A stretch of 41,909 bases of DNA from DATARH01 sp035935235 (GTDB lineage: Bacteria; Pseudomonadota; Alphaproteobacteria; ATCC43930; CGMCC-115725). Positions 15,717 through 23,462 of the stretch are shown piece after piece. The notes beneath the pieces were generated by a model that was given only the letters and a program-made list of their open reading frames with translations, did no database searches and had not been told where the DNA came from. How positions within the stretch are numbered: position 1 is the first letter of the stretch; each line of letters opens with the position of its first letter. The position numbers and the translations under genes were made by a program. Location of the stretch: assembly GCA_035935235.1 (NCBI GenBank), contig DASYXG010000353.1, positions 1-41,909 of the forward strand. The letters run 5' to 3'.

Positions 15717-17584
15717 CAGGCCTGGCTTTGAGCACGGCGGCGCGGGCGCCGCAGTCCGGCCATCACCAGCGCCACGACGGCGACGATAATCGGCACCAGC
15801 GCGATGTCGAAGAATTCGAGCATCACCTTCAGATTCTCGATGTCGCTGCGTAGCGCCGCCTGCACCTGGCGGAGCTGACGCCGACTTTCGATCAGATCGC
15901 CGCGGATCGTCTCGATTTCCTTGCTCTGGTCGGCGATCGGCGCGCCCGAGCCGGTGGCGGTATCGCCGGAGGTCAGCTTGTGCAGCCGCGCCTCGGCCTC
16001 CTTGACCTCTTGCTCAAGCGCGCGCTGCTGGGCGGCGAAGCGATCATCAGCCGCGCGCTGGATACGCTCGACCACGTCAAACGGGCGGGCGACCGTACCG
16101 CGGCTCCGGAGATCGACGAGGTCCTGGCCGCCGGCAAGCACCTCGACCGCGTCGGCGAGGAAATCGGCGTTGTTGGCGAGCGGCACGATCACCTGACGCC
16201 CCAAGAAGTCGCGTGCCTGCGCCCAAAAGCGCGCGTCGAGCATGTCGGTGTCGGCGACCACCACGACATTGATCGGTTGCGCTGATTCCTTGATGGGTTC
16301 GCCGGGCGCCGCGTCTTTTGGAGGGCCGTCGGGGAAGGCGGTTGCCGCCGTGCCGGTGACATGGGCGGCGAGCACATAACGCCGGCCGTCGGGGCGGAAA
16401 TGGGCCAGCAACTCGCCAACGTCGGGGAGACCCTTAACCTTGTCGACGGGGATTTGCTCTGCCTCGACGGAGGTCTGGATCAGCGGGTCGAACTTCGTTG
16501 TCGCCCCTTCGATCGGCTGCAGGATCCCGGCCGTCGCCATCGCGATCGTCGACAGATCGGCGGTGATCGGGTCGTCGCGGCTCAGATTGTCGGTCTGCAG
16601 ATTGAGCCAGGCCACGTAATCCATCGCCTGCTCGCCGCGGCCCTGTATCGGAACCGCGACACGGCGAGCGGCATGGCGGTCGCCGGCGACGACGCCATCG
16701 AGGAGCTTCACGCCCCAGGCTTTGAACAGGCGGTCGAGGTTGCTTGCCGTCGATTTACCGGCCGCGTTCGCCAGAGACGACTGCGCCTCCGAATAGGGAT
16801 CGACAAAGATCAGCGCCTTGCCCCCCTTGAGCACGTATTGGTCGATCGCGAATTGCGTCTTCTCGGGCAAATCCTGCGGGTGGACGACGAGCAGCACATC
16901 GGTATTCGTCGGAATCGCAGCGATGTCGAGCGCGAGCTCTTTGACATCGACGGTCTGCCGCAGCTGCTCGATAATCGGCGCGGGCGTCGCGCCGCCCAGC
17001 GGCAGCCCGCTCACCAGGCCGGCAACGCTGCGTTTGGGGAAGGCGAGCGCGTGGACGAGGCGAGTCAGGTCGTATTCGAGGAAGCGCTCGCGGTCGGGGT
17101 TGAAGAAGGCGATGACCTGCTGGTCGTCGGTTGAGTTGGTGCCGGCGAGGCCGAAATAGACAGCCTCGCCGCGGTCGTTGAGCGGCGCCGGCTGGAGCCC
17201 GTAGGCGACTGCGCGATCCTCGGCGTCCGAATAGGGCAGCGGGTCGTAGATTTCGAGGCGGATCTTGCCCTTCGCGGTGGCGACGTACTGGTCGAGAAGC
17301 TCGCGCACACGCTGGGCATAGACGCCGTAGGACGGAACCGCGTCGCCCAAACGGGGCGAGTAGTAGAAGCGCAGCGTTATCGGCTCCTCGATCTTGGCGA
17401 GGGTCTGCTGGGTGCCCTTGGCGAGCGTATAGAGGTGCTCCTGCGTCAGATCGAGCCGTGGCGTGGCATAGCGCGCGGCGACGATATTGGCTGCGACCAG
17501 CATGACCATGATGGCGATGAGCGCGACGACCGCGCGGCCGGCGCGCGAACGCATCCCCTGCCCGACCCGCCAGAAACGGGCCAT
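15716..17584 (-). CDS. GldG-like ABC-transport auxiliary protein
   Basis: A 622-aa membrane-anchored protein. There is an N-terminal transmembrane segment (about 18-40), then a large extracytoplasmic region beginning LDLTQEHLYTLAKGTQQTLAKI as in the GldG/ABC-type uncharacterised transport family. A long charged, probably coiled-coil stretch (about 500-580) precedes a C-terminal transmembrane helix (FFDIALVPIIVAVVALVMAGL) and a basic tail. In Bacteroidetes GldG works with GldA and GldF; in proteobacteria the cargo is unknown. It starts 1 bp after the permease stop and shares one base with DUF4340. Confidence 0.9.
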   Translation of the reverse strand: MARFWRVGQGMRSRAGRAVVALIAIMVMLVAANIVAARYATPRLDLTQEHLYTLAKGTQQTLAKIEEPITLRFYYSPRLGDAVPSYGVYAQRVRELLDQYVATAKGKIRLEIYDPLPYSDAEDRAVAYGLQPAPLNDRGEAVYFGLAGTNSTDDQQVIAFFNPDRERFLEYDLTRLVHALAFPKRSVAGLVSGLPLGGATPAPIIEQLRQTVDVKELALDIAAIPTNTDVLLVVHPQDLPEKTQFAIDQYVLKGGKALIFVDPYSEAQSSLANAAGKSTASNLDRLFKAWGVKLLDGVVAGDRHAARRVAVPIQGRGEQAMDYVAWLNLQTDNLSRDDPITADLSTIAMATAGILQPIEGATTKFDPLIQTSVEAEQIPVDKVKGLPDVGELLAHFRPDGRRYVLAAHVTGTAATAFPDGPPKDAAPGEPIKESAQPINVVVVADTDMLDARFWAQARDFLGRQVIVPLANNADFLADAVEVLAGGQDLVDLRSRGTVARPFDVVERIQRAADDRFAAQQRALEQEVKEAEARLHKLTSGDTATGSGAPIADQSKEIETIRGDLIESRRQLRQVQAALRSDIENLKVMLEFFDIALVPIIVAVVALVMAGLRRPRRRAQSQA

Positions 17585-17585
17585 G

Positions 17586-18323
17586 TCAGTCTGCCTTCAT
17601 CAAATCGACGAGCACGGCGTTCGCACCGAGGAAGGCGACGATCAGCGACAGGAAGTAGAGCAGGTCGCGCAAGTCGAGGACGCCGCGGGTGATCGCAGTG
17701 AAATGGCCGAACAGGCTTGCCCCGGCGACAGCGTGGATCACGCCTTCTGCCGCCCAGCCTTCGAACAAGCCGATCACGGTCGGCGTCCCCGCCGCGATCA
17801 GGACGAAGACCAGCGCGGCGGTAACGATAAAGGCAATGATCTGGTTCTTGGTCGCCGCCGAGACCGCGGCGCCGATCGCGAGGATCGCCCCGGCCATCAG
17901 CCAGCTGCCGATATAGCTGGCGGCGATGACCCCGTTATCGGGATCGCCCAAGAACAACACGGTGAGCCAGAGCGGGAAGGTCAGCGCCAGCGCAATGCCG
18001 ACAAAGAGCCAGGCGGCGAGGAACTTTCCTAGCACCGCCTCGGAGAGCCGGATCGGCAGGGTCAGAAACAGTTCGATCGTGCCGCTCTTGCGTTCCTCGG
18101 CCCACAGCCGCATCGATACGGCCGGGATCAGCATCAGATAGAGCCAGGGGTGGAAGGTGAAAAAGACCTGCAAGTCGGCCTGTCCGCGCTCGAAGAAATC
18201 GCCGACGAAAAAGGTCAATACGCCTGCGAGTACGAGAAAGATGACGATGAACACATAGGCAAGCGGCGTCGCGAAATAGCCTGCGAACTCGCGCCGGCAG
18301 ATGATCGAGATGTTTTGGATCAA
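17586..18323 (-). CDS. ABC-2 type permease (GldF-like)
   Basis: A 245-aa integral membrane protein with six hydrophobic segments. It starts IICRREFAGYFATPLAYVFI and carries the family stretch MRLWAEERKSGTIELFLTLPI after the second segment. It is the membrane half of an ABC-2 exporter; the ATPase gene lies 17 bp upstream and the GldG-like gene follows after 1 bp. The transported substrate cannot be inferred. Confidence 0.92.
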   Translation of the reverse strand: MIQNISIICRREFAGYFATPLAYVFIVIFLVLAGVLTFFVGDFFERGQADLQVFFTFHPWLYLMLIPAVSMRLWAEERKSGTIELFLTLPIRLSEAVLGKFLAAWLFVGIALALTFPLWLTVLFLGDPDNGVIAASYIGSWLMAGAILAIGAAVSAATKNQIIAFIVTAALVFVLIAAGTPTVIGLFEGWAAEGVIHAVAGASLFGHFTAITRGVLDLRDLLYFLSLIVAFLGANAVLVDLMKAD

Positions 18324-18340
18324 CGACTTGATGTCCGACG

Positions 18341-19318
18341 CTAATGCGAGAGCTTAGAAAAATCCCACGGCGCGCGCGCCGCGTCTTCCGGGGCGGTGAT
18401 CGCCCGGAAGACGTCGTCGAGCCGGCCGCGCTCGACCGTCATCGACGTCAATCGCCAGCGGCGAGCCCGAGCCATGTCGGCGATCTCGTCGGCGATCGGC
18501 CGGCCCTCCCGAGCAACGACGAGCAGCGTGCCGGGGTCTTCACTGTCGGTCACCGCCTCGACCAAGTCGACGTCATCGATCCGGTCGAGATCGGCGCGGA
18601 TTTTCGTCAGGCTTCCCGACGCGATCCTCAGCCGCACTGCGTTGTGGTAGCGCGAGCGCGCGGCGAGCTGAACCGGCGTACTGTCGGCGAGAAGACGGCC
18701 CTTGGCGATGATGACGGCGCGGGTGCACACCGCCTCGACCTCCTCAAGAAGGTGGGTCGAAATGACGATCGCTTTTTTCGGGCGCATCGCCGCGATGATG
18801 TGGCGCATTTCGTGTTTCTGATTGGGGTCGAGCCCATCGGTGGGTTCGTCGAGGATCACCACCGGTGGATCGTGGATCAGCGCCTGCGCCACCCCGACGC
18901 GGCGGCGAAACCCTTTCGATAGCGTCTCGATACGCTGGTCGTAGACCTCGCCGAGATGCACCAGATCGACAATGTGGTTGGTGCGCTCGCGCGCCTCCAC
19001 GCCGCGATAGCCGCGAATATGGGCGATAAAGTGCAGGAAATCGGCGACGACCATATCGGGATATGCCGGCGCGCCTTCGGGCAAGTAGCCAAACTGCCGC
19101 TTGGCGGCAAGCGGCTGGGTCAAGATATCGTGGCCGCAGATGATCGCGGTGCCGGCGGTCGGAGCGAGGAAACCGGTCGCCATCTTCATCGTCGTCGACT
19201 TGCCAGCACCGTTGGGCCCGAGAAACCCCAGCACCTCACCTTGCTTGACGGTAAACGACACGTCGTCGACCGCCACCAATGGGCCGAAATTCTTATGCAG
19301 ATTACGGATATCGAGCAT
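18341..19318 (-). CDS. ABC transporter ATPase (GldA/CcmA type)
   Basis: A 325-aa ATP-binding subunit. Walker A is GPNGAGKS at 34-41, the signature is LSKGF at 133-137 (normal for this subfamily in place of LSGGQ), Walker B is VVILDEP at 153-159 with catalytic Glu158, and the switch histidine is His189. The C-terminal 100 residues form the extension typical of ABC-2 exporters. It is the first gene of the leftward operon with permease, GldG-like and DUF4340 genes. Its ATG lies inside the downstream copy of a 40-bp tandem duplication, so an identical ATG context occurs 40 bp upstream, out of frame. Confidence 0.95.
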   Translation of the reverse strand: MLDIRNLHKNFGPLVAVDDVSFTVKQGEVLGFLGPNGAGKSTTMKMATGFLAPTAGTAIICGHDILTQPLAAKRQFGYLPEGAPAYPDMVVADFLHFIAHIRGYRGVEARERTNHIVDLVHLGEVYDQRIETLSKGFRRRVGVAQALIHDPPVVILDEPTDGLDPNQKHEMRHIIAAMRPKKAIVISTHLLEEVEAVCTRAVIIAKGRLLADSTPVQLAARSRYHNAVRLRIASGSLTKIRADLDRIDDVDLVEAVTDSEDPGTLLVVAREGRPIADEIADMARARRWRLTSMTVERGRLDDVFRAITAPEDAARAPWDFSKLSH

Positions 19319-19390
19319 TCGGTCCCCGCGGCGCGACAGGCGACATGATATCGAGCATTCGGTCCCCGCGGCGCGACAGGCGACATGATA
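19307..19390. repeat. 40-bp tandem duplication over the ABC ATPase translation start
   Basis: Two perfect copies of a 40-bp unit plus four extra bases, spanning 84 bp. Read on the minus strand, each copy holds a GGGGACCGA element followed by ATGCTCGATATC. The downstream ATG starts the ABC ATPase. The upstream one (19358) opens an 18-codon frame that stops at 19302, just inside the ATPase gene. 40 is not a multiple of three, so the copies are in different frames. The absence of any mismatch suggests a recent event or an assembly artefact. Confidence 0.95.
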
Positions 19391-19693
19391 GCAAGCGCCG
19401 TTTCCCTCCGATACCGGAGCCCCCGCTTCCAGGCGGCGCGGCGTTGATCCGCCGCATCCGGCTTATTTCCGGCCTGGCGACGCTGCCCTCGGTGGCGATG
19501 CATTTACCCAACCACGCGCCCGGTTTTGTCTTGGCAGAAGCGCGGCGGTGCATGGAATCCGCGTAGACGCAACTATCGCCCCGCCCAACCGTTTCAAGGA
19601 TTTGAATTGCATTGGCTGCTTTGCCGCCAACCGCGCCGAGCTTTGGTAGCGGGTCAATACCCAGCTCAAACCAAGAGGGGGGCAGGCGACACG
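19391..19693. other. Intergenic region, no gene recognised
   Basis: 303 bp between the divergent ABC operon and the polysaccharide deacetylase gene. Short open frames here show no recognisable protein and no good ribosome binding sites. The composition is less GC-rich than the flanks in the second half (ATTTGAATTGCATTGG), as expected for promoters of two divergent genes. I cannot place -35/-10 boxes with confidence. AGAGGGGGG at about 19673-19681 could serve as the deacetylase ribosome binding site. Confidence 0.6.
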
Positions 19694-20434
19694 ATGGTCA
19701 TTACGACCAGTTGGGATGACGGCGACGCCCTCGACGAGCGCGTCGCCGACATGCTCGACCGCTACGGATTACGCGGAACATTCTACATCGCTCGCGCGCA
19801 TCGACCGCGGCGGCTGTCGGACGAGAGTATCCGAGCGCTCGCTACGCGGCACGAAATCGGCGCACACACGCTCAATCATCCAAATCTCACCCGGCTCGAC
19901 CGGGTGGAGAAGATGAAGGAAATCGCAGGGAGCAAGAGCTGGCTTGAGGACATTATCGGCGCGCCCCTCGCGATGTTTTGCTACCCGCTCGGTCTATATG
20001 ACGGTGAAACCAAGCGGGTCGTGGCCGAAGCCGGCTTTCGTGGCGCGCGGGCGACAGGACAATTCTCTGTCGAGCCGCGCCGGGACCGCTTCGCGATGCG
20101 GACGACGTTGCAAGTCCATCCGGTGCTGTTCCGCTATAGCACCTTTGGCGATCTGGGCCGCTATTTGGTCAGACAAAGAGCTTTCCGGGGCACCGGCTCG
20201 ACCGCGTTCAAGATCAGCGCATCGATGTTTCGCGGATGGTCAGGTCTCGCCAATTTTTTATTGGCCGCCGCCGGGCTCGACGATTCCCACGTGTTTCACC
20301 TATGGGGTCATTCATGGGAGATCGAGGAACACGGCATGTGGCGGCAATGCGACGCCTTTCTGCGCTCAATCAGCGAGCTCGGCTGCGAGGCGCAGACCAA
20401 TGGTGAAATTTGTGAGAGCCTCGCCGCTGGCTAG
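19694..20434 (+). CDS. Polysaccharide deacetylase family protein
   Basis: A 246-aa carbohydrate esterase family 4 (NodB homology) protein. The metal site can be seen: Asp8-Asp9 in SWDDGD, and His58 and His62 in HTLNH. The catalytic barrel continues through FCYPLGLYDGETKRVVAEAGF, the Arg/Pro-containing motif 3 region, and HLWGHSWEIEEHG near the end. No signal peptide, so a cytoplasmic sugar or lipid-linked substrate, or a related amide, is possible. Start at the ATG at 19694, where the fold begins; upstream in-frame sequence back to 19526 looks non-coding. It converges on the glutathione peroxidase gene with a 4-bp overlap. Confidence 0.88.
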   Translation: MVITTSWDDGDALDERVADMLDRYGLRGTFYIARAHRPRRLSDESIRALATRHEIGAHTLNHPNLTRLDRVEKMKEIAGSKSWLEDIIGAPLAMFCYPLGLYDGETKRVVAEAGFRGARATGQFSVEPRRDRFAMRTTLQVHPVLFRYSTFGDLGRYLVRQRAFRGTGSTAFKISASMFRGWSGLANFLLAAAGLDDSHVFHLWGHSWEIEEHGMWRQCDAFLRSISELGCEAQTNGEICESLAAG

Positions 20435-20919
20435 CCTGCCGCGAGCAGCTTGTCGATTTCTTGGGTGATCGCGGCGTCGCCCGGACGGACCGATGATGGC
20501 CAGGCGCCGGCAAGCTCGCCGTCGGGCCCGATCAAATATTTGTGGAAATTCCAGCGCGGTGCGGCGCCCTCGCCAAGTGTCTCGGCGACCCAGCGATAGA
20601 ACGGGTGGGCGCTGCCGCCGACCACCCTAACCTTCTCGGCCAAGGGAAAGTCGATCTGGTAATTGGTCTCGCAGAAAGTCTTGATTTCGGCGGCGCTGCC
20701 CGGCTCCTGCGCGCCGAAATCGTTCGACGGCACGCCGAGCACAATCAATCCGCGGTCACGGTATTGCCGCCACAGCGCCTCAAGATCGCGGTATTGCGGG
20801 GTGTAGCCGCAGAACGAGGCGGTGTTGACCACCAGCACCGGATGGCCCTTCCAGGCGGAGAGCGGCAAGACGCCACCGTCGATACCGGCAAACTCAAAGC
20901 CATACGCATTATCCGGCAT
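20431..20919 (-). CDS. Glutathione peroxidase family protein
   Basis: A 162-aa thiol peroxidase that reduces hydrogen or lipid peroxides using glutathione or thioredoxin. The catalytic tetrad is present: Cys37 in NTASFCGYTPQY, Gln71 in FGAQEPG, and Trp123-Asn124 in RWNFHKYL. The active residue is an ordinary cysteine codon, not selenocysteine. No signal peptide. Length is typical of bacterial members. It stands alone, convergent with the deacetylase gene and divergent from the LysE-type gene over 175 bp. Confidence 0.95.
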   Translation of the reverse strand: MPDNAYGFEFAGIDGGVLPLSAWKGHPVLVVNTASFCGYTPQYRDLEALWRQYRDRGLIVLGVPSNDFGAQEPGSAAEIKTFCETNYQIDFPLAEKVRVVGGSAHPFYRWVAETLGEGAAPRWNFHKYLIGPDGELAGAWPSSVRPGDAAITQEIDKLLAAG

Positions 20920-21094
20920 CGGCGATCCTCCGGGCTGCGGTTACGAGTGGCGGAGGTTCAAGCGATTCCCCGCGGCGGCACCGAGCATAGCGCCATTTCT
21001 GCCGCGGCGCAGGGTCGCCCGAGCGCATTCCGCCATTTCCATTGCGCCAAAGCGGCGCTTCGCCGAGACTGCGCCAACGAACATTGGAGATTGA

Positions 21095-21736
21095 ATGGGG
21101 ATGCTGATCAGCTTTTTGCTCAAGGGGATGCTGGTTGGCATTGTCATCGCCGTGCCCGTCGGTCCTGTCGGGATATTGTGTATCCGACGGACGATACTCG
21201 ACGGCAGGTTGCCCGGCCTGTTTTCCGGATTGGGCGCGGCCTCGGCCGACTCATTCTTCGGCATCATCGCCGGGTTTGGCCTGACCTTCATCTCGGACTC
21301 GCTGTTCTACTATCAAGACTGGCTGCGCATCGGCGCCGCCGCCTTCCTGCTCTATGTCGGCGTTACCGCGCTGATGAGCGACCCGACGGCGCGCGCCCGA
21401 TCCGGCCGTGATCCCGAAGGCCTGTTCGGGGATTTCGCCTCGACCTTCGCGCTCACCATCACCAACCCGGTGACGATTCTGTCGTTCCTCGCGATTTTCG
21501 GCGCGATCGGGTTTACCGGCGACCAAGCGACCTTGACCCACGCCGCGATCCTCGTCGCCGGAGTGTGGCTGGGCTCGTTTATCTGGTGGGTCGGGCTGAT
21601 CGCCGGAGCCGGCGTGCTGCGCATGGCCTTCCAGCGCCAGCACCTGGTGTGGATCAATCGCGGCTCTGGCGGCATCCTCGTCGCCGCCGGGGTGGCGCTG
21701 CTCGGCAGCCTGGTCATCGAACACTGGTGGATCTAA
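21095..21736 (+). CDS. LysE/RhtB-family exporter
   Basis: A 213-aa membrane protein with six hydrophobic segments. PVGPVGILCIRR near the N-terminus is the LysE signature, and a second conserved TITNPVTILSF precedes segment 4. Family members export amino acids or small related molecules using the proton gradient; the substrate is not evident. GGAGA lies 4 bases before the ATG. The PaiB-like gene starts 4 bp after the stop, so the two are probably co-transcribed. Confidence 0.92.
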   Translation: MGMLISFLLKGMLVGIVIAVPVGPVGILCIRRTILDGRLPGLFSGLGAASADSFFGIIAGFGLTFISDSLFYYQDWLRIGAAAFLLYVGVTALMSDPTARARSGRDPEGLFGDFASTFALTITNPVTILSFLAIFGAIGFTGDQATLTHAAILVAGVWLGSFIWWVGLIAGAGVLRMAFQRQHLVWINRGSGGILVAAGVALLGSLVIEHWWI

Positions 21737-21740
21737 CCCA

Positions 21741-22361
21741 ATGGTGTATCTGCCGCCGCACTTCACCGAGACGCGCGAGGAGGTGCTGCTCGCGCATATC
21801 GAGCGTCACGATTTCGCGCTGCTGACGACCCACGGCGAGACCGGGATGATCGCCAGCCAGATACCGATCCTCGCCGAGCGCCGCGACGGCAAACTCTATC
21901 TGCACGGCCACCTTGCCCGCGGCAACCCGCAATGCCTCGACATTTACGCCGGCGTCGAGGCGCTCGTCGTGTTCTGGGGGCCACACGCCTACATCTCGCC
22001 GAGCTGGTATGGGGCGGGCCCGGCGGTGCCGACATGGAATTACGCCAGCGTCCATGCCTATGGGCCGTGCCGCGCAATGGACGACAAGGCGTGGCTGCAC
22101 GGCTTCCTGCGGCGGCTCTCCGAGCGTCACGAGGCGCGCGAGACGGCGCCATGGCGGATGCAGGACCAGCCCGAGGCCTTTCTCGACGGAATGATGAACG
22201 GCATCCTCGGTTTCGAGATCGCGGTCAGCCGGCTCGAAGGCAAGTTCAAGCTCAGTCAAAACCGGCCGGCCGAGGACCGCCCACGCATCATCGCCGAGCT
22301 CGAAGCGCGCGACGACACCGACTCGCACGGCGTCGCCCGGCTGATGCGCGAGCGGGAGTAG
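21741..22361 (+). CDS. PaiB-like FMN-binding protein (putative negative regulator)
   Basis: A 206-aa protein of the PaiB/FMN-binding split-barrel family, named after a Bacillus regulator of sporulation and degradative enzymes. Characteristic stretches: YLPPHFTETREEVLLAHI at the start, IPILAERRDGKLYLHGHLARGNPQ, WGPHAYISPSWY, VPTWNYASVHAYG and KLSQNRP near the end. FMN binding is known for related structures. No helix-turn-helix is apparent, so a direct DNA-binding role is uncertain. Downstream of and nearly touching the LysE-type gene. Confidence 0.9.
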   Translation: MVYLPPHFTETREEVLLAHIERHDFALLTTHGETGMIASQIPILAERRDGKLYLHGHLARGNPQCLDIYAGVEALVVFWGPHAYISPSWYGAGPAVPTWNYASVHAYGPCRAMDDKAWLHGFLRRLSERHEARETAPWRMQDQPEAFLDGMMNGILGFEIAVSRLEGKFKLSQNRPAEDRPRIIAELEARDDTDSHGVARLMRERE

Positions 22362-22393
22362 CTACCAGCGGACGATCCCGGCGACGGTGAGGC

Positions 22394-22789
22394 TCAGGCC
22401 GGCGACCTGGTGGGTTGCGGCCGCGATTTTCGCCTTGGCGCCGTTCGCTGGCTTTTCGCCGCGACCCGATGCGCCGCCGCAAGTGCGACCTGCGCCCATG
22501 CGACCAGTTCATCGGGTTCGTCGAACAGCCGCTCCGGCGCGCGCCAAAATGAGAGGTCTATGGTGCTGCCCTTCTTCTCGTAGCTGAGAGGCGGGAAGGA
22601 CTCGGCTTCCTTGAAGGCCGCTCGATTGTGGTCATCAACCCTGAAATAGAGTGTGTTGTCCGTCACCATCCCCAGCATCACTCCGTCGCAGAACACGCCG
22701 GTCTTGCCGAACATACGCCGCATCGTGACGTGACCGAGCGGGGCAAGCTGCTCGCGCAAAAACTCGGCGAAGCTGTGGCTGGCAACCAT
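22394..22789 (-). CDS. TfoX/Sxy N-terminal domain protein
   Basis: A 131-aa protein carrying the TfoX N-terminal domain (MRRMFGKTGVFCDGVMLGMV, LYFRVDDHNRAAF, PLSYEKKG) and a basic, proline-rich tail. TfoX/Sxy regulates competence in gammaproteobacteria; short alphaproteobacterial homologues have no proven role. It converges on the PaiB-like gene with 32 bp between them. Its upstream neighbour on the same strand is recX, 87 bp away. Confidence 0.88.
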   Translation of the reverse strand: MVASHSFAEFLREQLAPLGHVTMRRMFGKTGVFCDGVMLGMVTDNTLYFRVDDHNRAAFKEAESFPPLSYEKKGSTIDLSFWRAPERLFDEPDELVAWAQVALAAAHRVAAKSQRTAPRRKSRPQPTRSPA

Positions 22790-22876
22790 CCTCCGTTCTC
22801 CGTCCTCGCTGAGCCATCTTCCCTCCGCAGGATAGCGCGGACGTTGCCGCCAAATGCGCGGGTGAGGAGCCGAACG

Positions 22877-23419
22877 CTACAATTCCCCTCTCACCAGCGC
22901 TTCCGCTTCGTCTGGGTCGGTGCAGGCGAGCACGGCGTCGGCGGTAGCGCGAGCGAAGCCGGCGCGGGCAAACGCGGCGAGCTCCTTGGCACGATCCCCC
23001 TCCCCGCGGCGGAACGGGCCAAGGCGGCGGCGGCGGGCGAAGGCGCAGGCCGCGGCGAGATCGGGGTCGCCGCCATCCTCGCGCAGCGCATCGAGTGCGG
23101 CCGCGGCATCATCGGCCCCGACACCCTTGGCCGCCAACCCGACGCGGATCGTGCGCAGCGACTGACCACGTCGCAGCCGCGACCGCGCCTGCGCACCGGC
23201 ATAGGCGGCGTCATCGATCAGCCCCGCTCCACGGTATCGCCCGACCAGCCCGTCGATCACCAAGCGCGCCTCGGCCAGCGCTTCGCGATCATCGTCGAGG
23301 CGACGCCGGGCGCGGCGCGACAACACGCGGCGCAGATTCTCCGCCGAGCTGGCGTAGCGGCCGAGATAATGCAGTGCCCAGCGCTCGATCAGCACGGCGT
23401 CGATGGCGTTAGTTTTCAT
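22877..23419 (-). CDS. recX: RecX-family regulatory protein
   Basis: A 180-aa helical protein of the RecX family, which binds RecA filaments and inhibits recombinase and coprotease activities. Tandem three-helix repeats are visible: WALHYLGRYASSAENLRRVL, then YRGAGLIDDAAYAGAQ and RTIRVGLAAKGV, then further alanine/arginine-rich helices. Start chosen at the ATG at 23419 (KTNAIDAVLIERWAL); a longer in-frame start at 23662 would run into the divergent MFS gene. recA is not in the window. Confidence 0.85.
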   Translation of the reverse strand: MKTNAIDAVLIERWALHYLGRYASSAENLRRVLSRRARRRLDDDREALAEARLVIDGLVGRYRGAGLIDDAAYAGAQARSRLRRGQSLRTIRVGLAAKGVGADDAAAALDALREDGGDPDLAAACAFARRRRLGPFRRGEGDRAKELAAFARAGFARATADAVLACTDPDEAEALVRGEL

Positions 23420-23462
23420 GCCCGCCAACTGATAGGAGATTGCCGGGCGATTGTCCTCTACG

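Noticed and set aside
18905..18925. LSKGF in the ABC ATPase as a degenerate signature
   Set aside because: This form is normal in the GldA/CcmA-type subfamily, so it is not evidence of loss of function.
19307..19390. Tandem repeat as a CRISPR remnant
   Set aside because: Two directly abutting copies with no spacers and no cas genes.
20431..20919. Selenocysteine-type glutathione peroxidase
   Set aside because: The active-site codon is an ordinary cysteine codon and no in-frame UGA is needed.
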